The translations under genes were made by a program, and so were the position numbers. A stretch of DNA of 64,000 nt from Mycobacteroides abscessus ATCC 19977 (lineage in GTDB: Bacteria; Actinomycetota; Actinomycetes; Mycobacteriales; Mycobacteriaceae). The notes under the pieces were generated by a model, which worked only from the letters and a program-made list of their open reading frames with translations, ran no database searches and was not told where the DNA came from. Where the stretch lies: positions 992,001-1,056,000 of the forward strand of contig NC_010397.1 of the NCBI RefSeq assembly GCF_000069185.1. The letters run 5' to 3'. Positions 44,283 to 50,582 of this stretch are shown here, one piece after another. Each line of letters starts with the position of its first letter. Within the stretch, counting starts at the first letter, position 1.

Positions 44283-45215
44283 TCAGCCTTCGGTGGAAAC
44301 GGGTGTTCCCTGGCTTCCCGCTGCACGCTGCCCGTGCGGAACGCTGTCGGACGCCGGCACCGCGGGGACTCCGGGTACCGCGGCGACCGGCGGGGTGCCC
44401 GTCTGCGGGGCGGCACCCTCAGGAACGGGAACGGCCGGTGTAGCAGTCGCGGGCGCCGGCGAGGCGGGCACTGCGGTGCTGTTCAACGGCGTGCCTTCGG
44501 CGCCCGGCGTGGGAGTGGCCGGCGCCGGGGTCGGGGTGGCGGTCACCGGCGCCACGGTCGGCGTCGGGGTGGCCGCGGGCGCCTGCTCGTCCACCGGGGT
44601 GCCCTGGCTGCCGGCGGGCAGCGGGGTGCCCTGGCTGCCGGCGGGAACCGCGGCGGGCGCCGGGGTGGCGGTGGTGGGCGCGGTGCTGGTGGCCGGCGCG
44701 GGGGTGGAGCCGTGCGACTGGGTCGAACCACCCGAGCGCTGCGCGGGGGCGGCGGCCGGAGCGGCCTTCCAGGTAAGCAGATCCTCGTCACCGGAGGTGT
44801 AGGTCACCGTCTCCGGATTGGCGCCGGTCACGTCGAAGTAGATCTTGCCGGTGGTCTTCTCGCCCTGCGACAAGGTGCCCGGGTTCACGCCCTGCGCGCT
44901 CGCGACGCCGTACAGCACCCGGTAGGTCTCGCCGTCGTTGGCCTTGGCGTTGAAGTTGGCGACGATCGGGATGACGCTGCCCTGGATGGCCTCGTCGGTG
45001 GCGGTGGCCTCCCACAGGGTGCCCTTGGGCTGGTAAGGCAACTGGTCGGTGCTGACCTTCAGGTCGCTGATGGTCCACGCCTGCACGACGTCGCCGTTGG
45101 TCAGCCGCCCCTGCTGCCCGAGCGTAGTGTCGGCGCCGGCGGTGGGCATGAGGGCCAGTCCCGCAGCCGCCGCGGCGGCCGCGACGGCGGCGGTAATGGG
45201 CACATTGATCTTCAC
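44283..45215 (-). CDS. Secreted MPT63-family protein with a long Pro/Ala/Thr-rich tail
   Basis: The 310-residue protein starts at GTG 45215, with AAGGAG ending 8 bases before it. A signal peptide ends near PTAGA. Residues about 30-155 match MPT63 (DUF1942): WTISDLKVSTD, LWEATATDEAIQGSVIPIV, FNAKANDGETYRVLY, GEKTTGKIYFDVTGANP. MPT63 itself ends there, at 159 residues. Here a further 150 residues of Pro/Ala/Thr follow, with at least three copies of GSQGTP (two as PAGSQGTP in tandem) and a close variant, a possible target for O-mannosylation. The function of MPT63 is unknown; its fold is an immunoglobulin-like beta sandwich. Confidence 0.85.
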   Translation of the reverse strand: MKINVPITAAVAAAAAAAGLALMPTAGADTTLGQQGRLTNGDVVQAWTISDLKVSTDQLPYQPKGTLWEATATDEAIQGSVIPIVANFNAKANDGETYRVLYGVASAQGVNPGTLSQGEKTTGKIYFDVTGANPETVTYTSGDEDLLTWKAAPAAAPAQRSGGSTQSHGSTPAPATSTAPTTATPAPAAVPAGSQGTPLPAGSQGTPVDEQAPAATPTPTVAPVTATPTPAPATPTPGAEGTPLNSTAVPASPAPATATPAVPVPEGAAPQTGTPPVAAVPGVPAVPASDSVPHGQRAAGSQGTPVSTEG

Positions 45216-45334
45216 GATGCGATCTCCTTGACGTCCGAATTGCTCCCCCCAGCGGGGACGGTCTGTCGGTAAAACTAACAGGTCTGGGTGCACCATCGTC
45301 GCCCGAAGTTCACGATTGCCATACGGTTAAGAAC

Positions 45335-46324
45335 ATGACGGTTGATTCCACCGGTCACGAGGGGGCCGCGCCGGAGCCAGACGACTGGCCGCCCGACGCA
45401 CGTACGTTCACCATCCGCGCCGCGGCGGACGACGCCGCGCCCAGTCTGGCCGCCGAACTACCCATTACCGCAACAGAACTCGGCATGCTGGATGGCGATG
45501 GCAACCATCCGGTGCAATTCTGCAGCGTCCTGCTGGAGCCCCCGGTCAAACACCGGTTCCAGGCTGCCGACGCGGATCGGTACGAACGCGAATACTGCGA
45601 CCGGGACGACGACGGTGAATTCTTCATGGTTCATGTCGCGCTGTTGGGCCCGCGGCGCCCGGGAGTTTCCCTGGCGCCCGGTGCCCGGGACGTGCTGGTG
45701 GACGTCGCCTACGTCGTCGATCTGTCGTTGGAAGAGGACGGAGTGCTCAACCCCGCCAAGGTCGATTGGGCGGGTGGGGCGATCGTCGACGTCGCAGGTA
45801 ACGCACCCACCGAACACGTGGCATCGGCTCCGGCGGATCAGCCGACCGCCACTGCCCCCGCTGCCAGCCCGGCCGCCGCAACCCCGGAGCCGGGGAGTCC
45901 TGGCAGCTCCGAGTGGGTCCGTGAGCAGGTAGACGTGCGCATCGCGGTGCTGAGCCGTCTCGCCGGAGAGGTGGCCATTTCCGAGGTGCCGGTACCCACC
46001 GAGCTGGCCAAGGGGGAACGGCACTCGAACACCGCCCCGCAGTACGTGCTCGATGGAGCCCAGTTCTGGTACCACACGCGTGATCCGAAAAAGGGTTTCG
46101 TGTGGAAGACGACGACCAATCCGAATGAGCTCATCTATTGGTGCATCGACGATGTGGCCAGGGGACTGGCATGGCGGTGGACACAGCAGGCAGCCACCTA
46201 CAAGACGATGCCCCCGGCGATGGCACAACGCACCCTGTGGGCGCCGTACTGGCAGCTGCTGATGAATGCGCTCGACACCAAATGGGGTGCCATTACGGGC
46301 CGCAACATACGTGGCCTGCTGTGA
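45335..46324 (+). CDS. Hypothetical protein with a C-terminal domain resembling Imm63 immunity proteins
   Basis: The 329-residue cytosolic protein has no signal peptide. The N-terminal 170 residues are acidic and of unknown type. A Pro/Ala linker (about 165-190) leads to a C-terminal domain with QVDVRIAVLSRLAGEVAI, FWYHTRDPKKGFVWKTTTNP and NELIYWCIDDVARGLAWRW. That pattern looks like the Imm63 immunity family of polymorphic-toxin systems. No toxin gene or secretion gene is adjacent, so it may be an orphan immunity protein, or the likeness may be chance. The convergent cyanase gene ends 3 bases away. Confidence 0.6.
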   Translation: MTVDSTGHEGAAPEPDDWPPDARTFTIRAAADDAAPSLAAELPITATELGMLDGDGNHPVQFCSVLLEPPVKHRFQAADADRYEREYCDRDDDGEFFMVHVALLGPRRPGVSLAPGARDVLVDVAYVVDLSLEEDGVLNPAKVDWAGGAIVDVAGNAPTEHVASAPADQPTATAPAASPAAATPEPGSPGSSEWVREQVDVRIAVLSRLAGEVAISEVPVPTELAKGERHSNTAPQYVLDGAQFWYHTRDPKKGFVWKTTTNPNELIYWCIDDVARGLAWRWTQQAATYKTMPPAMAQRTLWAPYWQLLMNALDTKWGAITGRNIRGLL

Positions 46325-46327
46325 GCG

Positions 46328-46768
46328 TCACCAGCGGTAGTCGAGGAACTTTCCGTCGAAGGTCAGCACCACGCGATCGCCATCGGGGTCCGGCCGCCGC
46401 GTGACGTCGACTTTGAAATTGATCGCGCTCATGATGCCGTCGCCGAACTCCTCGTGGATGGCCTCCTTGATCGCCGGGCCATAGACGCTCAGCGCTTCAT
46501 AGAGCCGGTAGATCGTCGGGTCCGAGGGCGCACCGCCATCGAGCGTGCCGCGGTACGGCTGCGCGCGTAGTGCGGTGGCGACCTGCGGCTCCAGGTCGAG
46601 AAGCTCGGCCACCCTATTGGCCTTGACTTCGGGCACCGGATGCTGGCCCAGCAGGGCGGCGATGGTCCAAATCAGCGGTGAATCAATGGCTTCCGCGATG
46701 TGTTGCCATGTCAGATTCTTTTCCACGCGGCGCGCGGCGATCAGTTCGGCGGCTTCGTTCTTGGTCAT
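46328..46768 (-). CDS. cynS: Cyanate hydratase (cyanase)
   Basis: The 146-residue enzyme converts cyanate and bicarbonate to ammonia and CO2 as a decamer. The N-terminal helical domain is followed by the conserved catalytic segment: the Arg and Glu of DPTIYRLYEAL and the Ser of GIMSAINFK match Arg96, Glu99 and Ser122 of E. coli cyanase. ATG 46768 is preferred; a GTG 8 codons earlier is possible. No clear ribosome site is visible before the ATG. It lies 36 bases downstream of the microprotein gene, so both may be read from the palindrome-controlled promoter. No cynT carbonic anhydrase is nearby. Confidence 0.92.
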   Translation of the reverse strand: MTKNEAAELIAARRVEKNLTWQHIAEAIDSPLIWTIAALLGQHPVPEVKANRVAELLDLEPQVATALRAQPYRGTLDGGAPSDPTIYRLYEALSVYGPAIKEAIHEEFGDGIMSAINFKVDVTRRPDPDGDRVVLTFDGKFLDYRW

Positions 46769-46804
46769 GACGTCAGACAAACAGACGTCCACCGCCGGCG
46801 CAAA

Positions 46805-46933
46805 CTAGCGCTGCCACAACCCTTTCTGCGCGTCGCGTTGGTAGTAGTTCATCGAGTTCTCGCCACCGGCCGTCCAGAGCATGGCCATGGTGATGAGAAC
46901 AATCGCGATGAGTACGCCGGTATCCGTCCACAT
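46805..46933 (-). CDS. 42-residue single-pass membrane microprotein
   Basis: Reading the minus strand from ATG 46933 gives 42 codons. A perfect ribosome site AAGGAGG lies 6 bases before the ATG. The product starts MWTDTGVLIAIVLITMAMLW, a single membrane helix, and ends in a polar tail containing two Tyr and QKGLWQR. I recognise no family; its size resembles KdpF or other small membrane partners. Two palindromes directly upstream (46944-46967, 46981-46998) show that the gene is deliberately regulated. Cyanase follows on the same strand. Because it is so short, automated gene callers may miss it. Confidence 0.72.
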   Translation of the reverse strand: MWTDTGVLIAIVLITMAMLWTAGGENSMNYYQRDAQKGLWQR

Positions 46934-46943
46934 GACGACCTCC

Positions 46944-46967
46944 TTGGTAGATCGATCGGTCTACCAA
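46944..46967. promoter_or_regulatory. Operator 1 upstream of the microprotein gene
   Basis: TTGGTAGA-N8-TCTACCAA is a perfect 8+8+8 dyad whose centre contains ATCGATCGG. It ends next to the ribosome site of the microprotein, so a bound protein would block transcription. The CGATCGGTxTAC core recurs in operator 2. TetR-type regulators often bind such sites. Confidence 0.68.
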
Positions 46968-46980
46968 TCATTGGACCATG

Positions 46981-46998
46981 TGTACCGATCGGTGTACA
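46981..46998. promoter_or_regulatory. Operator 2 upstream of the microprotein gene
   Basis: TGTAC-N8-GTACA, with the perfect central decamer ACCGATCGGT (46984-46993), lies 37 bases beyond operator 1 and shares its core, so the same dimer probably binds both. Neighbouring regulators are MarR-type; the cognate factor may be encoded elsewhere. Confidence 0.62.
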
Positions 46999-47032
46999 TG
47001 GGATGTGTCGGGCGTCACACGGGTTGTGCTGA

Positions 47033-47527
47033 TTACTCGGTATCGAGGGCTCCGGCGGCCAGTGCGGCGGTGTTGACCCTGGTCAGCACCTTGTGAAGGT
47101 TCTCGAGCTCGGCCAGGTTGACACCCAGGCGTTCCACCACTGCGGCGGGGACGCTGAGGGCCTGCTCGCGAAGCGCGGCGCCCCGGCTGGTCAGGGTGAC
47201 GTGCGTGGTGCGCTCATCGGCGGTGCTGCGTGGGCGGGTGATCAGTCCGAGTGATTCGAGTCGCTTGAGCATGGGGGAGATGGTTGCCGAGTCGGTTTGC
47301 AGCAGTGCAGCTATCTGCTTGACGGACAAGGCTTCTCGCGTGTCGTCGGCGCCGCTTTTGGCGTGATCCCAGAGCGTCAGCATCACCAGGTACTGCGGGT
47401 GGGTGATTCCTAGGGGTGCGAGCAGTGGTCGATACACCGCCAGCACCGCGCGGTTGGTCACGGCCAGCGCGAAGCACACCTGTCGCTCCAGGGCCAGCGG
47501 GTCTACCTCGGGCGAGACTGCGGTCAT
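47033..47527 (-). CDS. OhrR-like MarR family regulator (organic peroxide sensor)
   Basis: The 164-residue MarR protein parallels OhrR: LERQVCFALAVTNRAVLAVY holds the peroxide-sensing cysteine at the position of Cys15 of Bacillus OhrR, followed by PLLAPLGITHPQYLVMLTLWD and the HTH (LSVKQIAALLQTDSATISPMLKRLESLGLI). ATG 47527 is chosen because AAGGA lies 8 bases before it; a GTG two codons earlier is too close. No ohr peroxidase gene is adjacent; the divergent gene is a DUF5313 membrane protein. A 12-base palindrome lies between them. Confidence 0.85.
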   Translation of the reverse strand: MTAVSPEVDPLALERQVCFALAVTNRAVLAVYRPLLAPLGITHPQYLVMLTLWDHAKSGADDTREALSVKQIAALLQTDSATISPMLKRLESLGLITRPRSTADERTTHVTLTSRGAALREQALSVPAAVVERLGVNLAELENLHKVLTRVNTAALAAGALDTE

Positions 47528-47548
47528 TCTCACTATCCTTGCTATTAG

Positions 47549-47560
47549 TTAGTGCACTAA
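47549..47560. promoter_or_regulatory. MarR-type operator
   Basis: TTAGTGCACTAA is a perfect 12-base palindrome, with TA/TA matching again one base further out. It lies 21 bases before the regulator ATG (minus strand) and 21 bases before the DUF5313 ATG (plus strand), so one dimer could control both. Confidence 0.68.
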
Positions 47561-47581
47561 TTATTAGTCTACAATCTAGTT

Positions 47582-47992
47582 ATGGCCGCCGATCGTCCGA
47601 ATCTCATCCAGTACATCGCCTACTGCTACGGGAAACGCCTGCCTGACTCGATGAGGGACTGGGTCGCCCATGATCTGGCAGGCAAGGGAGCGGTTCGACG
47701 GCATATCCTGCGGTGCGCAATTCCGCCGCTGTTCATCCTGGCGCCGTTCTGGCTGCTGCCCGCATCGCTCTATGTCCACATGGAAATGACGGTGCCCATC
47801 TATGTGTGGGTGTTGATCATGGCGCACGCCCTGAACAAGGTGTGGCGCCGCCATCGGCTGGTGCAGCACGATCTGGACCCGGGGCTGGTGGACGTGCTCA
47901 AGCGTCAGAAGGACGCGCGCATCCATGAAGACTATGCCCGCAGGTTCGGCCCGCGTTCGGGTGACGGCTACTCCAGTAGCGGACCCATCTGA
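47582..47992 (+). CDS. DUF5313-like membrane protein
   Basis: The 136-residue protein has the N-terminal signature PNLIQYIAYCYGKRLPDSMRDWVAHDLAG, two closely spaced membrane segments (HILRCAIPPLFILAPFWLLPAS, MTVPIYVWVLIMAHALNKVW) and a charged C-terminus. The family is common in mycobacteria and its function is unknown. It is divergent from the OhrR-like gene and shares its operator, so it may respond to peroxide stress (inference). Confidence 0.78.
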   Translation: MAADRPNLIQYIAYCYGKRLPDSMRDWVAHDLAGKGAVRRHILRCAIPPLFILAPFWLLPASLYVHMEMTVPIYVWVLIMAHALNKVWRRHRLVQHDLDPGLVDVLKRQKDARIHEDYARRFGPRSGDGYSSSGPI

Positions 47993-48152
47993 CCCGTCGT
48001 GGTGTAGTGCTGGTGCGCTGACGCACTATTCGGGCGGTAGATAGTGGGCGACGACAACGCCCGGGCTGGAATCAGCGCCAGCGCGCGCGGTACGGCGGCG
48101 CGGCTAATCACGCCGCGGAGTGCATCCGGGCGTTGCTTCGGTGGAGCTCGGT

Positions 48153-48177
48153 TAACAGCCAGCGACGCCGGCTGTTA
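48153..48177 (-). terminator. Terminator hairpin of the small secreted Trp-rich protein
   Basis: TAACAGCC (48153-48160) and GGCTGTTA (48170-48177) form a perfect 8-bp stem with a 9-base loop, overlapping the stop codon of the minus-strand gene. Confidence 0.6.
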
Positions 48178-48420
48178 GTCCCAGTGCTTCCAGTGGCCCT
48201 TGCCGCGCCAGCCGTTGTTGCCGTGCCAGCCGCGATCCCAACCGTTGTCCCAACCGGAGTCGGCGCACACGGTAACTCGGGGATAGGTATCTACCGAGCC
48301 GCAAATGTCAGGATCGGCCTTTGCCGGGGTTGCGGAGGCGATACCGCCCAAGAACAAACCACTAGCAACGACTCCAATTGCCAGCCCAAATCGGCTGGCT
48401 GAGGGCAGGATTCGTTTCAT
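48175..48420 (-). CDS. Small secreted Trp/Gly-rich protein
   Basis: The 81-residue protein has a signal peptide (MKRILPSASRFGLAIGVVAS, cleavage after SATPAKA near residue 35). The mature part carries two cysteines (DICGSVDTYPRVTVCAD, probably one disulfide) and a tail rich in Trp, Gly, Asn, His and Lys (GWDNGWDRGWHGNNGW). Similar small exported proteins are frequent in mycobacteria without known function. The His/Trp tail might bind metal or cell-wall glycan; that is speculation. Confidence 0.72.
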   Translation of the reverse strand: MKRILPSASRFGLAIGVVASGLFLGGIASATPAKADPDICGSVDTYPRVTVCADSGWDNGWDRGWHGNNGWRGKGHWKHWD

Positions 48421-48446
48421 GATTCACAGCCTACTCCCAGACGAAA

Positions 48447-49676
48447 CTAGTTCGCAAGGGTAAGGAAAATCAGGACAACGTTGAGCGCCGAAATTAGCGC
48501 GGCAATAATCCAGCCCAGCAGCGTGGTCACCCGATGATTGGCATCGCTGCCCATCAGCCGGCGGTCGCCGGTCAATCGGATCAGCGGTATGAGGGCGAAG
48601 GGAATGCCGAAGGACAACACCACCTGCGATATCACCAGTGCGCGGGTGGGGTCGATGCCCGCCGCGAGAATCGCCAGCGCGGGCAGCAGGGTGATCAGCC
48701 GTCGCGCGACGATGGGGATGGATCGGCGCAGTAGTCCTTGCATGATCATCGCGCCGGCATAGGCGCCGACCGATGACGATGCGAGCCCGGATGCCAGCAG
48801 GCCGATCGCGAACAGCAGCGCCACGGTGGGTCCCAGGCTGTCGCGGACCGCGGCGTGCGCACCCTCGATGGTGTCGACGCCGTCGCGTCCCCGCAGATTG
48901 GTGGCGGCCGCCAGCAGCATGGCCATGTTGACGGCGCCCGCGAAGACCATCGCCAGGCATACGTCCCAGCGCGTGATGCGCAGCAGGCGTCGTCGCGGCT
49001 CGCCCTCCGCGGGTCTTCCGTGTCGGTCCCGGGTCAGGCCGGAGTGCAGATACACCGCGTGTGGCATCACCGTCGCGCCCAGCATCGCCGTTGCCAGCAG
49101 CAGGCTCTCGGTGCCCTGAAAGTGCGGGATGAGCCCGGCGGCGGCTTCGGGCAACGGCGGCGGCTCCACCACGACACTGGCCAGGAAACCGATGGCGATG
49201 ATGGCCAGTAGGGCGGATATCACGTATTCGAAGGAGCGCTGGCCGCGGCGGTCTTGCACGGTCAGCAGTGCCATCGAGACTATTCCGGTGATGACACCGC
49301 CAAGGAGTAGCGGCAGGCCGAACAATAGATGTAGCGCGATGGCGCCGCCCACTACTTCAGCCAAATCCGTTGCCATGGCGACTAATTCGGCCTGCAGCCA
49401 AAATGTCAGCCGAGTGGGCCGTGCCATGCGATCGCCGATCGCCTCCGGTAGCGACTGTCCGGTGACGAGGCCCAGCTTCGCCGAGAGGTATTGCACCAGG
49501 CCGGCCATCACGTTGGCGGTGACGATCACCCAGACCAGCAAGAAGCCGTACTTGGCCCCGGCGCTGACATTCGAGGCGACGTTTCCGGGGTCGACGTAGG
49601 CAATGGCTGCGACGAAGGCGGGGCCCAGTAGGGAGAGCCCGCGCAATGGCCGTGCCTGCTTCTGTCGCTCCAGCAC
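48447..49676 (-). CDS. mntH: Nramp family Mn2+/Fe2+ transporter (MntH)
   Basis: The 409-residue membrane protein is a proton-coupled importer of Mn2+. The metal-binding DPGN in the first helix (AAIAYVDPGNVASNV) and the MPH motif in the sixth helix (GATVMPHAVYLHSG) are intact. The remaining helices are clear. GTG 49676 is chosen because AGGAGG lies 5 bases before it; the TTG six codons upstream places that ribosome site inside the coding frame. An inverted repeat AAAGTT/AACTTT upstream may be a MntR or other DtxR-family site. Confidence 0.92.
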   Translation of the reverse strand: MLERQKQARPLRGLSLLGPAFVAAIAYVDPGNVASNVSAGAKYGFLLVWVIVTANVMAGLVQYLSAKLGLVTGQSLPEAIGDRMARPTRLTFWLQAELVAMATDLAEVVGGAIALHLLFGLPLLLGGVITGIVSMALLTVQDRRGQRSFEYVISALLAIIAIGFLASVVVEPPPLPEAAAGLIPHFQGTESLLLATAMLGATVMPHAVYLHSGLTRDRHGRPAEGEPRRRLLRITRWDVCLAMVFAGAVNMAMLLAAATNLRGRDGVDTIEGAHAAVRDSLGPTVALLFAIGLLASGLASSSVGAYAGAMIMQGLLRRSIPIVARRLITLLPALAILAAGIDPTRALVISQVVLSFGIPFALIPLIRLTGDRRLMGSDANHRVTTLLGWIIAALISALNVVLIFLTLAN

Positions 49677-49708
49677 ACCTACCTCCTGTTTCAAGCACTC
49701 CGAATAGA

Positions 49709-49731
49709 AAAGTTAGAGTAGCCGAAACTTT
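49709..49731. promoter_or_regulatory. Candidate metal-regulator operator upstream of mntH
   Basis: AAAGTT (49709-49714) and AACTTT (49726-49731) form an inverted repeat around AGAGTAGCCGA, 33 bases before the mntH start. The spacing and AT-rich arms recall DtxR/MntR sites, but the match is partial. Confidence 0.4.
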
Positions 49732-49772
49732 GAGGTCATGCGAGTCCGCGCCGGGGCGGGGGCGCCCGTTGG

Positions 49773-50582
49773 CTAGTTGGTGCTGGCTTTTTCCGCCTGG
49801 CGCTTTTTGACGCTGGCCTCGAGCTTGGCCAGCAGATCGGATACGTCGGTGGCGTCGAGTTCGGTCGGCGCCTCTTCCTTGGTGAATGCCTCGCCGCCTT
49901 CGAGTTTGGCCTCCACCATCTCCAGCAGCTGTGACTGATAGGTGTCGTTGTATCGGCTGGGATCGAAATCGTCGGCCATGGACTCCACGACTTGTCCGGC
50001 CATTGCCAGCTCTGCCGGTTTGATTTTGACTTCCTGGTCCAACACCGGGAAGTCGGGTTCCCGTATTTCGTCGGGCCACAGCAGGGTGTGGATGATCATC
50101 ACCTGGCGTTCGCCGAAGTCCTTGACCCGCAGCGCCGCAAGCCTGGTCTTGTTGCGCAACGCAAAATGCACGATCGCGACCCTGTCGGTCTGCGCGAGTG
50201 TCTGTGCCAGCAGCACATACGATTTGGAGGACTTGCTATCCGGTTCCAGGTAGTAGCTCTTGTCGTACATCAGCGGGTCGAGCTCGGCGGCGGGGATGAA
50301 CTCCAACACCTCGATCTCACGGCTGGATTCGGCGGGCAGGCTCGCCAGATCCTCATCGGTGATGACGACCGTGCGGCCGTCTTCGGCCTCGTAGGCCTTG
50401 TTGATGTCCCGGAACTCCACAACCTCGCCGCATTCCTCGCAGGTGCGTTTGTAGCGAATCCGGCCGTTGTCCTTGTTGTGCACCTGATGGAACTTGAGGT
50501 CGTGGTCCTCGGTCGCGCTGTATACCTTGACAGGGACGTTCACCAGCCCGAAGGCGAGGGAGCCCTTCCAGATGGAACGCAT
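49773..50582 (-). CDS. ku: Ku DNA end-binding protein (non-homologous end joining)
   Basis: The 269-residue bacterial Ku binds double-strand ends as a homodimer and recruits LigD. It starts MRSIWKGSLAFGLVNVPVKV, with the beta-barrel core (YKRTCEECG, DEDLASLPAESSREI) and the LigD-interacting Lys-rich C-terminus (KKRQAEKAS). ATG 50582 is chosen; the frame remains open further upstream into ligD, but family length supports this start. It is divergent from ligD, whose start codon lies inside the ku 5' end. Confidence 0.95.
   Translation of the reverse strand: MRSIWKGSLAFGLVNVPVKVYSATEDHDLKFHQVHNKDNGRIRYKRTCEECGEVVEFRDINKAYEAEDGRTVVITDEDLASLPAESSREIEVLEFIPAAELDPLMYDKSYYLEPDSKSSKSYVLLAQTLAQTDRVAIVHFALRNKTRLAALRVKDFGERQVMIIHTLLWPDEIREPDFPVLDQEVKIKPAELAMAGQVVESMADDFDPSRYNDTYQSQLLEMVEAKLEGGEAFTKEEAPTELDATDVSDLLAKLEASVKKRQAEKASTN

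Noticed and set aside
44395..44720. Short GC-rich repeats inside the MPT63-like gene, considered as a CRISPR-like or repeat array
   Set aside because: They are in-frame codons for Pro/Ala/Thr and GSQGTP repeats within a coding sequence; no spacer pattern and no cas genes.
49677..49772. Mn2+ (yybP-ykoY) riboswitch upstream of mntH
   Set aside because: The gap is too short and shows only a simple AAAGTT/AACTTT dyad, more like a protein operator.
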